Assembly (NCBI GenBank): GCA_938004025.1
Contig: CALKXC010000061.1
Location: forward strand, 1 to 5,970
Length of the DNA stretch: 5,970 bases
DNA from: an uncultured Leucothrix sp.
Lineage (GTDB): Bacteria; Pseudomonadota; Gammaproteobacteria; Thiotrichales; Thiotrichaceae
Reading direction: 5' to 3'
The position numbers and the translations under genes were made by a program. Below, piece after piece: positions 1-5,934 of this stretch (position 1 is the first letter of the stretch; every line of letters starts with the position of its first letter). The notes below the pieces were generated by a model. That model was not told the DNA's origin and did not search any database. It was given only the letters and a program-made list of their open reading frames with translations.

Positions 1-93
1 GAACGTGCACCGGGTGTTAGCGCGGAAGAAATTGCCAGTTTGACTGAGGGTGAATTAGTTATCCCAGACAATGTGCCTGAAATGACCTTTTAA
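1..93 (+). CDS. 3-oxoacid CoA-transferase subunit B, C-terminal end (partial)
   Basis: Only the last 30 codons and the TAA stop (91-93) are present; the gene enters from the left edge in frame 1. The tail reads ERAPGVSAEEIASLTEGELV and ends in PDNVPEMTF. The 'APGVS.EE....TE.ELV.P' pattern resembles the C-terminus of beta subunits of succinyl-CoA:3-ketoacid or acetate/acetoacetate CoA-transferases. Those enzymes move CoA between succinyl-CoA or acetyl-CoA and an acetoacetate-type acid in ketone-body or short-chain fatty-acid use. The active-site glutamate lies outside the window, so the substrate cannot be judged. An alpha-subunit gene would be expected immediately upstream. The gene is followed 8 bases later by a strong hairpin terminator, so it is probably the last gene of its operon. 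The family call comes from a short tail and is moderately secure; scoB or atoA would be the likely symbols. Confidence 0.6.
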   Translation, partial: ERAPGVSAEEIASLTEGELVIPDNVPEMTF

Positions 94-101
94 ACAGATC
101 G

Positions 102-130
102 AAAACACCCCTACTCATTAGGGGTGTTTT
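102..130. terminator. bidirectional Rho-independent terminator
   Basis: A perfect 10-bp inverted repeat, AAAACACCCC (102-111) and GGGGTGTTTT (121-130), encloses a 9-base loop. The GC core is four C:G pairs plus the flanking A/C pairs. The A-rich left arm gives a U-tract on a minus-strand transcript and the T-rich right arm gives one on a plus-strand transcript. It lies between the plus-strand CoA-transferase stop (93) and the minus-strand DUF697 stop (145), so it can end both converging transcripts. Confidence 0.9.
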
Positions 131-144
131 AGTTTGATATAAAC

Positions 145-939
145 TTATACCGCTTCAGCCATCGCTTGCGGCTCCGCATTAGAAAGCGACTTTCGCTTAT
201 TTTTTACGGCTTTTTTACCTTCTTCTAGCTGTTCCTTAAAGTAACTTTTCCAATGATTCGCATCGAAATCATCAAAGGTTCCACCCGCTTCAAAATGCCT
301 GATGAAGACTTGGCCAGTTGCATAAATAACAGCGCCGGAAGCAACGGTCATCCCAATACCACCCCCAATCGTTCCTATACCAGGAATTATTTTTGCGAAG
401 CTGCTAAGACCTACAACCGTCAAAACTGGAATTGAACCACTAACGAGAGAGGTCACTAATGTTTTCCCCAGCTGCTCATCAAAACTTACGTCGTAATGTG
501 TGCTCAAACTTCTTAACAAGTTGAGCTGAGTCCCTGTAAGGGCTGCTATGTCAAAAAGTGGGGCGGGTAACAAACCCAAGGTCATCCCCGCTATCATGTG
601 CATTTTCACCGTGTTTTGCGCAACAGCCTGTTTGTTTTTTAGCGAGCTACCCAGCAGTTTGACTTCTATTTCTTGAATCTTGCTGGTTAGCTCTTCAATT
701 AAGGTATTTTGCTCTGCAGTATCACCCACCCTATTTTCCATATGCTTAAGCTCACTGCTTAATGTTTCGATCAATTTGGCATGATCATCCGAAATTGCCA
801 ACGCTTGATTTTTTTGATCAAGCTCAATGTTAAGTGCATCGATTAGCGCTGCTTGCTTTTTTACTTTTTCTGAGAGAGTGGGCCTTTTCTTTCGAGAAAC
901 AGGTGTACTGCTAGATGTCTGCTTTGTCTCCTCTGCCAT
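145..939 (-). CDS. coiled-coil DUF697 (YcjF-like) membrane-associated protein of unknown function
   Basis: The function is unknown. The open frame extends upstream to 1047, but I place the start at the ATG at 939-937. It has a strong Shine-Dalgarno GGAGG (948-952 on the opposite strand) 8 bases upstream, and this start avoids overlapping the gph stop. The product is 264 residues. Residues 1-20 are polar and basic (VSRKKRP). Residues about 20-96 are heptad-like and rich in Leu, Ile, Glu and Lys, predicted as coiled coil. Residues about 114-244 match the DUF697 style: GMTLGLLPAPLFDIAALTG, then a Gly-rich hydrophobic stretch (IIPGIGTIGGGIG), then IRHFEAGGTFDDFD and a Lys/Glu-rich tail. DUF697 occurs alone or fused to Era/YcjX-like GTPases; no Walker A motif is visible here. 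The hydrophobic stretches suggest inner-membrane association. It lies about 80 bases downstream of gph on the same strand, so co-transcription is possible. I am confident it is a real gene and fairly confident of the domain. Confidence 0.85.
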   Translation of the reverse strand: MAEETKQTSSSTPVSRKKRPTLSEKVKKQAALIDALNIELDQKNQALAISDDHAKLIETLSSELKHMENRVGDTAEQNTLIEELTSKIQEIEVKLLGSSLKNKQAVAQNTVKMHMIAGMTLGLLPAPLFDIAALTGTQLNLLRSLSTHYDVSFDEQLGKTLVTSLVSGSIPVLTVVGLSSFAKIIPGIGTIGGGIGMTVASGAVIYATGQVFIRHFEAGGTFDDFDANHWKSYFKEQLEEGKKAVKNKRKSLSNAEPQAMAEAV

Positions 940-947
940 GCTGCTAT

Positions 948-952
948 CCTCC
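948..952 (-). promoter_or_regulatory. ribosome binding site fixing the DUF697 gene start
   Basis: The minus strand reads GGAGG followed by 8 bases (ATAGCAGC) and then ATG at 939-937. This is a near-consensus Shine-Dalgarno at normal spacing. It favours the internal ATG over the upstream in-frame start at 1047, which would add 36 residues and overlap the end of gph. Confidence 0.8.
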
Positions 953-1021
953 AATGGGTGTTTAAAAACGCACTGAGTACTCTCCCATGAATAACAAGCC
1001 TTTACTAAATAGATGTAACAA

Positions 1022-1702
1022 TTATTTACAAATTTTGGGCAGCTCACCCAATGAATTCAACACTGCATCGGGGTTCGAATCTCGTATATCCTCGCCGTGG
1101 TTATAACCATAGCTCACACAAACAATCCCAAAACCTGCCGCTCGAGCTGCTTTAACATCCGTTTTCGAATCTCCAACCATTACCGCATCTTCCGGCCTTA
1201 CGCCAAACTTCTCGGCAGCGTGCAAAAGCGGCAGAGGGTGAGGCTTTTTCTCAGGGAGTGAATCTCCGCTGAGAACAATCTCAAAGCGGTCAGCCAACCC
1301 TAGACACTTCAACAATGGGATAGTAAAAGCCTCCGGCTTATTAGTCACACAGCCGATAGTAAGATCAGGAATAGAAGTAAGATGATCTAAGCCCTCTAAA
1401 ACACCGGGATATAAACGGCTACGTATCGACACATTTTCTGAGTAAATAGACATGAAGATACCCATCGCGCGATCAAGCAATTCGCTAGAAGGATGCCCCT
1501 CCATATCATTTACCAACGCCCTTTCGACTAGGCGTTTAGCGCCATTGCCAACCCAACTTCTTACCGCAGCCTCTCCTCGTTCGGGCAGGTCACACTGATT
1601 CATCGTTTCATCGATGCAAAATGCAAGGTCCGGCACGCTATCGACCAAAGTTCCGTCGAGATCAAGCAGTATCAATTTAGGTTTAAACATATTCGAGGCC
1701 AT
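1022..1702 (-). CDS. gph: phosphoglycolate phosphatase-like HAD hydrolase (Gph)
   Basis: This is a cytoplasmic HAD-superfamily subclass IA phosphatase. Gph enzymes hydrolyse 2-phosphoglycolate, which arises mainly from repair of oxidised DNA ends, to glycolate. From the chosen start, motif I is DLDGT near residues 14-18 (Asp nucleophile and Asp acid/base), followed by LVDSVPDLAFCID, the Gph-like start of the cap domain. Motif II is the Thr of VTNKPE (about 120). Motif III is the Lys of PEKKPHP (about 152), and motif IV is MVGDSKTDVKAARAAG (about 175-190) with the metal-binding Asp. The length of 226 residues fits the family. The start is uncertain: GTG at 1747, ATG at 1744, 1702 or 1690 are all in frame and none has a good Shine-Dalgarno. 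I chose 1702 on family length. Related HAD phosphatases share these motifs, so the exact substrate is inferred. The gene is divergent from the iron-binding protein gene and shares its Fur-like control region. Confidence 0.88.
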   Translation of the reverse strand: MASNMFKPKLILLDLDGTLVDSVPDLAFCIDETMNQCDLPERGEAAVRSWVGNGAKRLVERALVNDMEGHPSSELLDRAMGIFMSIYSENVSIRSRLYPGVLEGLDHLTSIPDLTIGCVTNKPEAFTIPLLKCLGLADRFEIVLSGDSLPEKKPHPLPLLHAAEKFGVRPEDAVMVGDSKTDVKAARAAGFGIVCVSYGYNHGEDIRDSNPDAVLNSLGELPKICK

Positions 1703-1765
1703 TATTGCTAGGCTAAAATTATAGATTAAAGAGTCACGATTCATCACAAAAATCAGGGTTAATCT

Positions 1766-1786
1766 AAATGAGAATTATTTTCATTT
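1766..1786. promoter_or_regulatory. Fur box (primary), divergent gph / iron-binding protein region
   Basis: A 21-bp palindrome with left arm AAATGAGAAT, central T at 1776 and right arm ATTTTCATTT; 9 of 10 positions pair. Against the known 7-1-7 Fur pattern TGATAAT-N-ATTATCA, the core TGAGAAT-T-ATTTTCA (1769-1783) matches 13 of 14 defined positions. It lies about 80 bases upstream of the ATG of the iron(III)-binding protein and about 65 bases upstream of the preferred gph start. Repression by Fe(II)-bound Fur of the iron gene is the natural reading; an effect on gph is possible but not shown. Confidence 0.8.
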
Positions 1787-1802
1787 AATTCTACAAACGG
1801 TA

Positions 1803-1825
1803 TTGCGAATCATTCCCATTTGCAA
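1803..1825. promoter_or_regulatory. second, weaker Fur-like inverted repeat
   Basis: Left arm TTGCGAAT (1803-1810) and right arm ATTTGCAA (1818-1825) pair at 7 of 8 positions around a 7-base centre, CATTCCC. The segment TGCGAAT-C-ATTCCCA (1804-1818) matches the 7-1-7 Fur pattern at 10 of 14 positions. It lies between the primary Fur box and the iron-binding protein start, where a promoter or early transcript is expected. It could be a second Fur site that lets dimers cover the promoter together, or simply a similar palindrome. Confidence 0.4.
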
Positions 1826-1862
1826 TAACATTCTTTTCATTACTCCCCTATTGAGAAGACAA

Positions 1863-2891
1863 ATGCTAAATAAAAACAGTGCAATCCTCCTAAGTAGCCT
1901 CATGCTAGTCAGCAGCTTTGCTTCCGTTCATGCAGCCGATGAAGAGGTTAATCTTTATTCAGCACGTAAGGAACAGTTGATAAAGCCTTTGTTAGATAAG
2001 TTTACTGAGCAAACCAAAATTAACGTTAATCTAGTCACAGGCAAAGCGGATGCCTTGTTAAAACGTTTAACAACCGAAGGGAAAAATAGCCCAGCCGACC
2101 TATTGATTACGACAGATGCAGGGCGACTACACCGAGCAGTCGCGGCGGATGTTGTTCAGCCGGTTAAGTCAGACGTACTTGATGAAGCGATTCCTGCACA
2201 TCTTAGAGATCCCGACGGCCTTTGGTTTGGCTTATCGTTACGCGCACGCCCTATCTTTTATGTCAAAGGTAAAGTAGATCCTGCTGAGCTTTCTACCTAT
2301 GAGGCCTTAAGTGATCCAAAATGGAAAAAGCGCATTTGCATACGTTCCTCTGGCAATATTTACAACCAGTCACTTGTCGCTTCGATGTTAGCAACAAGTG
2401 ACAAAGATGAAGTCGAAACATGGGCTAAAGGTTTCGTCGCTAATTTCGCACAGCCACCTAAAGGCGGCGACCGTGACCAAATTAAAGCAGCAGCAGCCGG
2501 TATTTGTGATATCGCCGTCGCCAACACTTATTACTATGGCGGCATGTTAAAAAGCAAAGATGCTAAGCAAGTTGAAGCTGCTAGCAAGGTTGCAATTTTC
2601 TGGCCTAACCAAGATGGTCGTGGCACCCATGTTAATGTCAGTGGTATTGCGATGACTAAGGCGGCTAAAAATACAGATAACGCTAAGCTTCTTATGGAGT
2701 TCTTAGCCAATGAAGAATCTCAGGCTTGGTACGCGCAAGCAAACGATGAGTTTCCCGTGCGTGAAGGCGTCGCTTGGAGCGACAGCATTAAGCAATGGGG
2801 CGAATTTAAAGCTGACGACCTTTCATTAGCGAAACTTGGTGAAAACAATGCGGATGCCGTTCGCTTGATGGATCGCGCCCGCTGGAAGTAG
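1863..2891 (+). CDS. periplasmic iron(III)-binding protein of an ABC transporter (FbpA/FutA/AfuA type)
   Basis: This is the substrate-binding protein of a ferric-iron ABC importer, exported to the periplasm. The frame is open from a TTG at 1803, but the ATG at 1863 is preferred: it is preceded by a purine-rich GAGAAG and opens a classical Sec signal peptide, MLNKNSAILLSSLMLVSSFA, with likely cleavage after SVHA (residue 24). The mature protein begins ADEEVNLYSARKEQLIKPLL, the usual first strand and helix of the family, with Tyr32 in the position of an iron ligand. Also visible are RSSGNIYNQSL (about 162-171) and ANTYYYGG (about 220-227), whose Tyr pair corresponds to the ferric-iron-binding tyrosines of FbpA/FutA. 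Cys159 and Cys215 may form a disulfide. The length of 342 residues is normal. A Fur box lies upstream and a terminator follows; no permease or ATPase gene follows, so its membrane partner must be encoded elsewhere. The family call is secure; the exact subtype is not. Confidence 0.93.
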   Translation: MLNKNSAILLSSLMLVSSFASVHAADEEVNLYSARKEQLIKPLLDKFTEQTKINVNLVTGKADALLKRLTTEGKNSPADLLITTDAGRLHRAVAADVVQPVKSDVLDEAIPAHLRDPDGLWFGLSLRARPIFYVKGKVDPAELSTYEALSDPKWKKRICIRSSGNIYNQSLVASMLATSDKDEVETWAKGFVANFAQPPKGGDRDQIKAAAAGICDIAVANTYYYGGMLKSKDAKQVEAASKVAIFWPNQDGRGTHVNVSGIAMTKAAKNTDNAKLLMEFLANEESQAWYAQANDEFPVREGVAWSDSIKQWGEFKADDLSLAKLGENNADAVRLMDRARWK

Positions 2892-2926
2892 CCTCAAATA
2901 TTTTAAATAATTTTTGCTCTCCTTGG

Positions 2927-2955
2927 TGCCTGCTGATACTCAGCAGGCATTTTTT
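2927..2955 (+). terminator. Rho-independent terminator of the iron-binding protein gene
   Basis: Perfect 10-bp stem, TGCCTGCTGA (2927-2936) and TCAGCAGGCA (2940-2949), with a 3-base loop and a run of six T (2950-2955). It begins 35 bases after the stop codon at 2891, so the iron-binding protein is likely a single-gene transcript. On the minus strand the stem is not directly followed by a T-run, so it is a weaker stop for the DUF1127 gene arriving from the right. Confidence 0.93.
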
Positions 2956-2995
2956 GTCTATCGAAAATCAGTTTCCTTTAGCGCTAAGTAACGCA

Positions 2996-3415
2996 TCAGG
3001 CAACTTTGTCTACGCAATCATTGCTGCAAGCAATATCGCTAGGGATTTCGACAGGCTTTTCAAAATCTCTCTCACTCATCAACGGCTTCTGATGATTTAC
3101 GTTGCTTTGCTTCTTCACCGTTTTTACCCTAGCTTGCGGGAGCAATGGTATCTGGTTATGAAGTAGTAAAGTTAATCCATCACGGGTCAGCCCTATATCT
3201 TTCAACTGATGATCACTTAGGTTTTTATACACCTTCCAATCATAATGCGATTTTAAGCTTTCCTGAAATTTCTGCTTCATTGCTTTGAATAAGTTTCCAC
3301 TGGCACGCCACAAGCGACTTTCAGCTTTTTGGCTCACAGGCTGAGGCTCATTACTCGCTGAACCTGTTAGCGGCATACTACGATCTATAAAAATGTTTCT
3401 GTACCACCAAATCAT
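2996..3415 (-). CDS. DUF1127 domain protein, unusually long
   Basis: The 139-residue product has a DUF1127 (YjiS-like) core at about residues 50-80: W60-K-V-Y-K-NLSDHQLKDIGLTRDGL. It matches the family pattern of a Trp/Tyr-containing helix followed by 'LSDxQLxDIGLTR'. DUF1127 proteins are small and basic. Some have been linked in other bacteria to small-RNA or phosphate/carbon control, but the role here is unknown. Most are roughly 50-90 residues; this one adds about 50 residues on each side, including a polar C-terminal tail with two Cys (SDIACSNDCVDKVA). The ATG at 3415 is supported by GAGG (3422-3425 on the opposite strand) 6 bases upstream. The gene is divergent from the LysR-type regulator, with 119 bases between starts, so shared control is plausible. 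The domain call is good; the function is not known. Confidence 0.85.
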   Translation of the reverse strand: MIWWYRNIFIDRSMPLTGSASNEPQPVSQKAESRLWRASGNLFKAMKQKFQESLKSHYDWKVYKNLSDHQLKDIGLTRDGLTLLLHNQIPLLPQARVKTVKKQSNVNHQKPLMSERDFEKPVEIPSDIACSNDCVDKVA

Positions 3416-3426
3416 TTTCTACCTCG

Positions 3427-3439
3427 TGCGCTAGGCGCA
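3427..3439 (-). promoter_or_regulatory. small hairpin next to the DUF1127 ribosome binding site
   Basis: A perfect 5-bp GC-rich inverted repeat, TGCGC (3427-3431) and GCGCA (3435-3439), has a 3-base loop and sits immediately upstream of the Shine-Dalgarno (3422-3425) in the DUF1127 leader. In the RNA it could place a short stem beside the ribosome binding site. It may affect translation or stability, or be chance. Confidence 0.25.
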
Positions 3440-3457
3440 ATGTGTTAACGAGGGTTA

Positions 3458-3486
3458 AGAATAGCGACGGACAGGATTTGCCACAA
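3458..3486 (-). promoter_or_regulatory. candidate promoter for the DUF1127 gene
   Basis: On the minus strand, TTGTGG (3486-3481) lies 17 bases before TATTCT (3463-3458). The -10 matches 4 of 6 and the -35 only its first three bases, so support is weak. The -35 overlaps the candidate lysR -35 on the other strand, which would make the two divergent promoters compete for polymerase. Confidence 0.25.
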
Positions 3487-3506
3487 ACCAGAATATATGT
3501 GATTAT
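3478..3506 (+). promoter_or_regulatory. candidate promoter for the LysR-type regulator
   Basis: TTGCCA (3478-3483, 5 of 6 to the -35 consensus) is followed by a 17-base spacer and GATTAT (3501-3506, 4 of 6 to the -10). A TG at 3498-3499 makes an extended -10. It leaves a leader of about 20-25 bases before the GTG start at 3535. Spacing is ideal, but there is no direct proof. Confidence 0.4.
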
Positions 3507-3534
3507 GAATTAGAATATCTAAGGTATAGAATTT

Positions 3535-4458
3535 GTGAAACGCCAACTTCCACCACTCAATAGCTTGCGAGCATTTGAGGCAACAGCCCGTCATTTAAGC
3601 TTCACTTTAGCCAGTGAAGAATTAAACGTTACGCCAGCAGCTGTGAGTCAACAGGTGAAAATTTTGGAGGATTATTTTGACGTCGTATTGTTCAAACGCA
3701 TCACCCGGGCACTCCTGATTACAGAAGCTGGCAAGTCAATACTGCCGCTGTTAACGGAAGGTTTTGACAAGCTGGCCGAGGCTGATTATTTATTACGTAG
3801 TCGACAAGCGGACAATGTCATTAGTGTTTCCGTCGCTCCGGTATTAGGAATATGGCTACTCCCTAAGCTGGATAGTTTTAGAAAATTTGCACCAAATTAT
3901 GACATTCGAATCGATGCATCTGAGTTAGAAGTCGACTTTGTTCGTGAAAATGTAGACCTTGCTTTACGGTTTGGCACAGGGAATTATCCGGGATTAGTTT
4001 CTGAGTGCCTTTTTGATGAGCAAATGATTGTTGTCTGCAGCCCAGCGCTATTAGAAGGAGAGCATCCGTTAACTTCACTCCAAGCTATTCAACATCACAC
4101 CTTGTTACATAGCACTTGGCGCTTTGAAAAAGACTTCGGCGCTAACTGGAGAATGTGGCTTAAGGTAGTGGGTTTAGATGATGTTGATGCAGAACGTGGC
4201 CCGCGATTCAACCTTGACGGAATGATCTTGCAGGCGGCAGTAGAGGGTCAGGGTTTAGCATTAATAGATCAGTCATTGGCATCAGCTGAGATAGCCAAAG
4301 GAAACCTAATTCAACCCTTTGCCGAATGCATTGGTGGAAGTGGTGTGACGGGTTTGTGTTATTACTTTGTCTACCCTGAAGCTCGGCGTGAAGACCCTAA
4401 AGTGATTGTTTTTAAGAACTGGTTGGCGACAGAATTGGAAACCATTCAGGCGAGTTGA
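3535..4458 (+). CDS. LysR-family transcriptional regulator, GcvA-type
   Basis: A 307-residue DNA-binding regulator of full family length. The start is GTG at 3535, with AAGG (3521-3524) 10 bases upstream. The N-terminus KRQLPPLNSLRAFEATARHL and the winged helix-turn-helix at about residues 20-66 (LSFTLASEELNVTPAAVSQQ, then LEDYFDVVLFKR and LLITEAGKSIL) closely follow GcvA, the E. coli glycine-cleavage regulator. The effector domain spans about 92-300, with typical segments DLALRFGTGNYPGL, VVCSPALL and AAVEGQGLALIDQSLA. GcvA-like regulators are a large group with varied targets, so a role in glycine metabolism must not be assumed. The gene is divergent from the DUF1127 gene and convergent with the FAD oxidoreductase, with 32 bases between stops; either neighbour may be a target. 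No strong terminator follows it. Confidence 0.93.
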   Translation: MKRQLPPLNSLRAFEATARHLSFTLASEELNVTPAAVSQQVKILEDYFDVVLFKRITRALLITEAGKSILPLLTEGFDKLAEADYLLRSRQADNVISVSVAPVLGIWLLPKLDSFRKFAPNYDIRIDASELEVDFVRENVDLALRFGTGNYPGLVSECLFDEQMIVVCSPALLEGEHPLTSLQAIQHHTLLHSTWRFEKDFGANWRMWLKVVGLDDVDAERGPRFNLDGMILQAAVEGQGLALIDQSLASAEIAKGNLIQPFAECIGGSGVTGLCYYFVYPEARREDPKVIVFKNWLATELETIQAS

Positions 4459-4490
4459 TCAATCAAAATTCTTTTGGCCAACCTAAACCG

Positions 4491-5855
4491 TTATAGGATT
4501 CCCCTACTCGACATGGACATTAATTCTTCCATCAGTGGTAAATCGTTATAGCGTTGCAACGATAGACAGTCAGCAAACTCAGGTAATTCACGCCCTAAAA
4601 GCGTACGCGCACATAAATCGCCAGATGCACAAGCCGCCATCGTACCAAACCCTGACAGTGCGCCCACTACATAAGCACCTTCAACATCCATTTTGCCAAT
4701 TAGAGGCCAGTTCTCGTCCGTTAGCGTGTAGTACCCACCATAATGATGCATTTTACTGGGTAGTTTCTCATAGTAGGTTTTTAGCCCCGGATTGAGTCTC
4801 GCAGCACCGCGCAGCACGATTTCAGGAAAATTATCATAAAGCTGTGGCGTTCGGCTAAGTGAAGTTTCAGACATATCGTTATACGCCCAACCGAGTTTCA
4901 CCCAGCGACCATGATCGCCACCATCAGGTCGACAATGAATGGCCCCCTGCATGTTTTCTGTCAGCCAGGCATAATCTTCGTCAGCCGCTAACAACTCACG
5001 TTCCTCATCATTCCAGTCAATCAGCTGATCATCCAGATCAATCGAGAACGGCATCACTCTTGGTATCACCCCCGCCGTATCTTCAAATGCAATCTTCTGT
5101 TGCAGGGTATTTCTCACTGGCAAACTTGTGCCAAGCATTTCAGCGATGTCATTGATGAATGGGCCCGCAGCATTAACGATATGATCCGCTTGAATGCTAA
5201 CTTCTGAATTATTTAAGAACACCTGAAAACCGTCTGTTTTATCAATCGATACCAACTCTCCGGTAACACGGACTCCACCGAGGCTTTTGAAATAATCCAA
5301 CATGTGCTGCCCCATTTGCTGACCGCTAATATCACCCGCACGGCGTATATGAATCAGCGTTTTTATTTCAGGATCGTACGAGGGAAACGTTTGGCGTATC
5401 AGATCTTGGTTTCGCAGCACATCCACACCGGTTGGTGCCATTTGCCACTCTTTGCTGATGGGCGCTTGGTAGTTACCACTGGCAGTTTCATGCACTCTAA
5501 TTAGGTCTTTTGCGGCTTGGCCGTAGCCAACCACCAATTCATTCATCAGCTGATCAGGGTCATCAGAACGCGTAACAAGGGTGTAACCGCGTCTATTCAT
5601 ATTAATCCTATTGCCGCTTTCTTCAGCAATGGTTTCCATCAGGTCGATACTGTGATCAGTGAAGGCCGTCATTACTGGATGAGGCCACCAATTTCGGTAA
5701 TTCTCACCAGACTGCGCAGAAGTGAGTGACATTGGCTGACCAGAATCGATTAGAATAACGTTGAGATCTGGCTGGTGCTTTTTCAGATAATAAGCAGTTG
5801 AAATGCCGATAATTCCAGCTCCAATCACTAGAGTGTTACACGCCTGTTTTTTCAT
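4491..5855 (-). CDS. FAD-dependent oxidoreductase, DAO (D-amino-acid oxidase-like) family
   Basis: A flavoenzyme of 454 residues that probably oxidises the C-N bond of an amine or amino acid; the substrate is unknown. The N-terminal FAD-binding Rossmann motif is LVIGAGIIGISTAYYL (Gly12, Gly14, Gly17), with Asp37 at the end of the second strand (VILIDSG) to bind the ribose. Then come SGENYRNWWPHP (about 53-64) and a substrate domain. The C-terminal FAD segment, GALSGFGTMAACASGDLCAR (about 398-417), is typical of the DAO fold. The open frame extends to 5936, but the ATG at 5855 is preferred: it begins just before the Rossmann strand (MKKQACNTL), as in the family, and does not overlap the divergent start at 5935. 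The Shine-Dalgarno is weak. No signal peptide is seen, so it is probably cytoplasmic. It converges with the LysR gene and diverges from an unidentified gene at the right edge. The family call is secure. Confidence 0.92.
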   Translation of the reverse strand: MKKQACNTLVIGAGIIGISTAYYLKKHQPDLNVILIDSGQPMSLTSAQSGENYRNWWPHPVMTAFTDHSIDLMETIAEESGNRINMNRRGYTLVTRSDDPDQLMNELVVGYGQAAKDLIRVHETASGNYQAPISKEWQMAPTGVDVLRNQDLIRQTFPSYDPEIKTLIHIRRAGDISGQQMGQHMLDYFKSLGGVRVTGELVSIDKTDGFQVFLNNSEVSIQADHIVNAAGPFINDIAEMLGTSLPVRNTLQQKIAFEDTAGVIPRVMPFSIDLDDQLIDWNDEERELLAADEDYAWLTENMQGAIHCRPDGGDHGRWVKLGWAYNDMSETSLSRTPQLYDNFPEIVLRGAARLNPGLKTYYEKLPSKMHHYGGYYTLTDENWPLIGKMDVEGAYVVGALSGFGTMAACASGDLCARTLLGRELPEFADCLSLQRYNDLPLMEELMSMSSRGIL

Positions 5856-5934
5856 AATCAAAGATGCACCATTGCCAGAGTTTATTCGAGTGTAGTATAG
5901 GTAGGTATCTGTGAAAACCTGAGGCAGGCAAATC

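Noticed and set aside
253..435. 60-codon plus-strand open frame
   Set aside because: Lies inside the DUF697 gene on the other strand, with no ribosome binding site or recognisable product.
940..1047. Upstream extension of the DUF697 gene to 1047
   Set aside because: The extra 36 residues overlap the gph stop, do not resemble the domain, and the internal ATG at 939 has a strong Shine-Dalgarno.
1803..1862. Upstream TTG start for the iron-binding protein
   Set aside because: It would place 20 unrelated residues before a complete signal peptide and use the Fur-like repeat as coding sequence.
2954..3166. 70-codon plus-strand open frame
   Set aside because: Starts inside the terminator T-run and overlaps the better supported DUF1127 gene on the opposite strand.
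3878..4078. 66-codon minus-strand open frame
   Set aside because: Wholly inside the LysR gene, with no family resemblance.
4459..4505. Possible terminator between the convergent LysR and oxidoreductase genes
   Set aside because: Only a 4-bp CCTA/TAGG pairing is visible with no proper T-run; too weak to call.
4535..5729. Several plus-strand open frames of 66-98 codons
   Set aside because: All are antisense to the FAD oxidoreductase and their translations show no recognisable domain.
5856..5934. Promoter for the FAD oxidoreductase
   Set aside because: A TATACT-like -10 is present on the minus strand (5899-5894), but no acceptable -35 lies at normal spacing.
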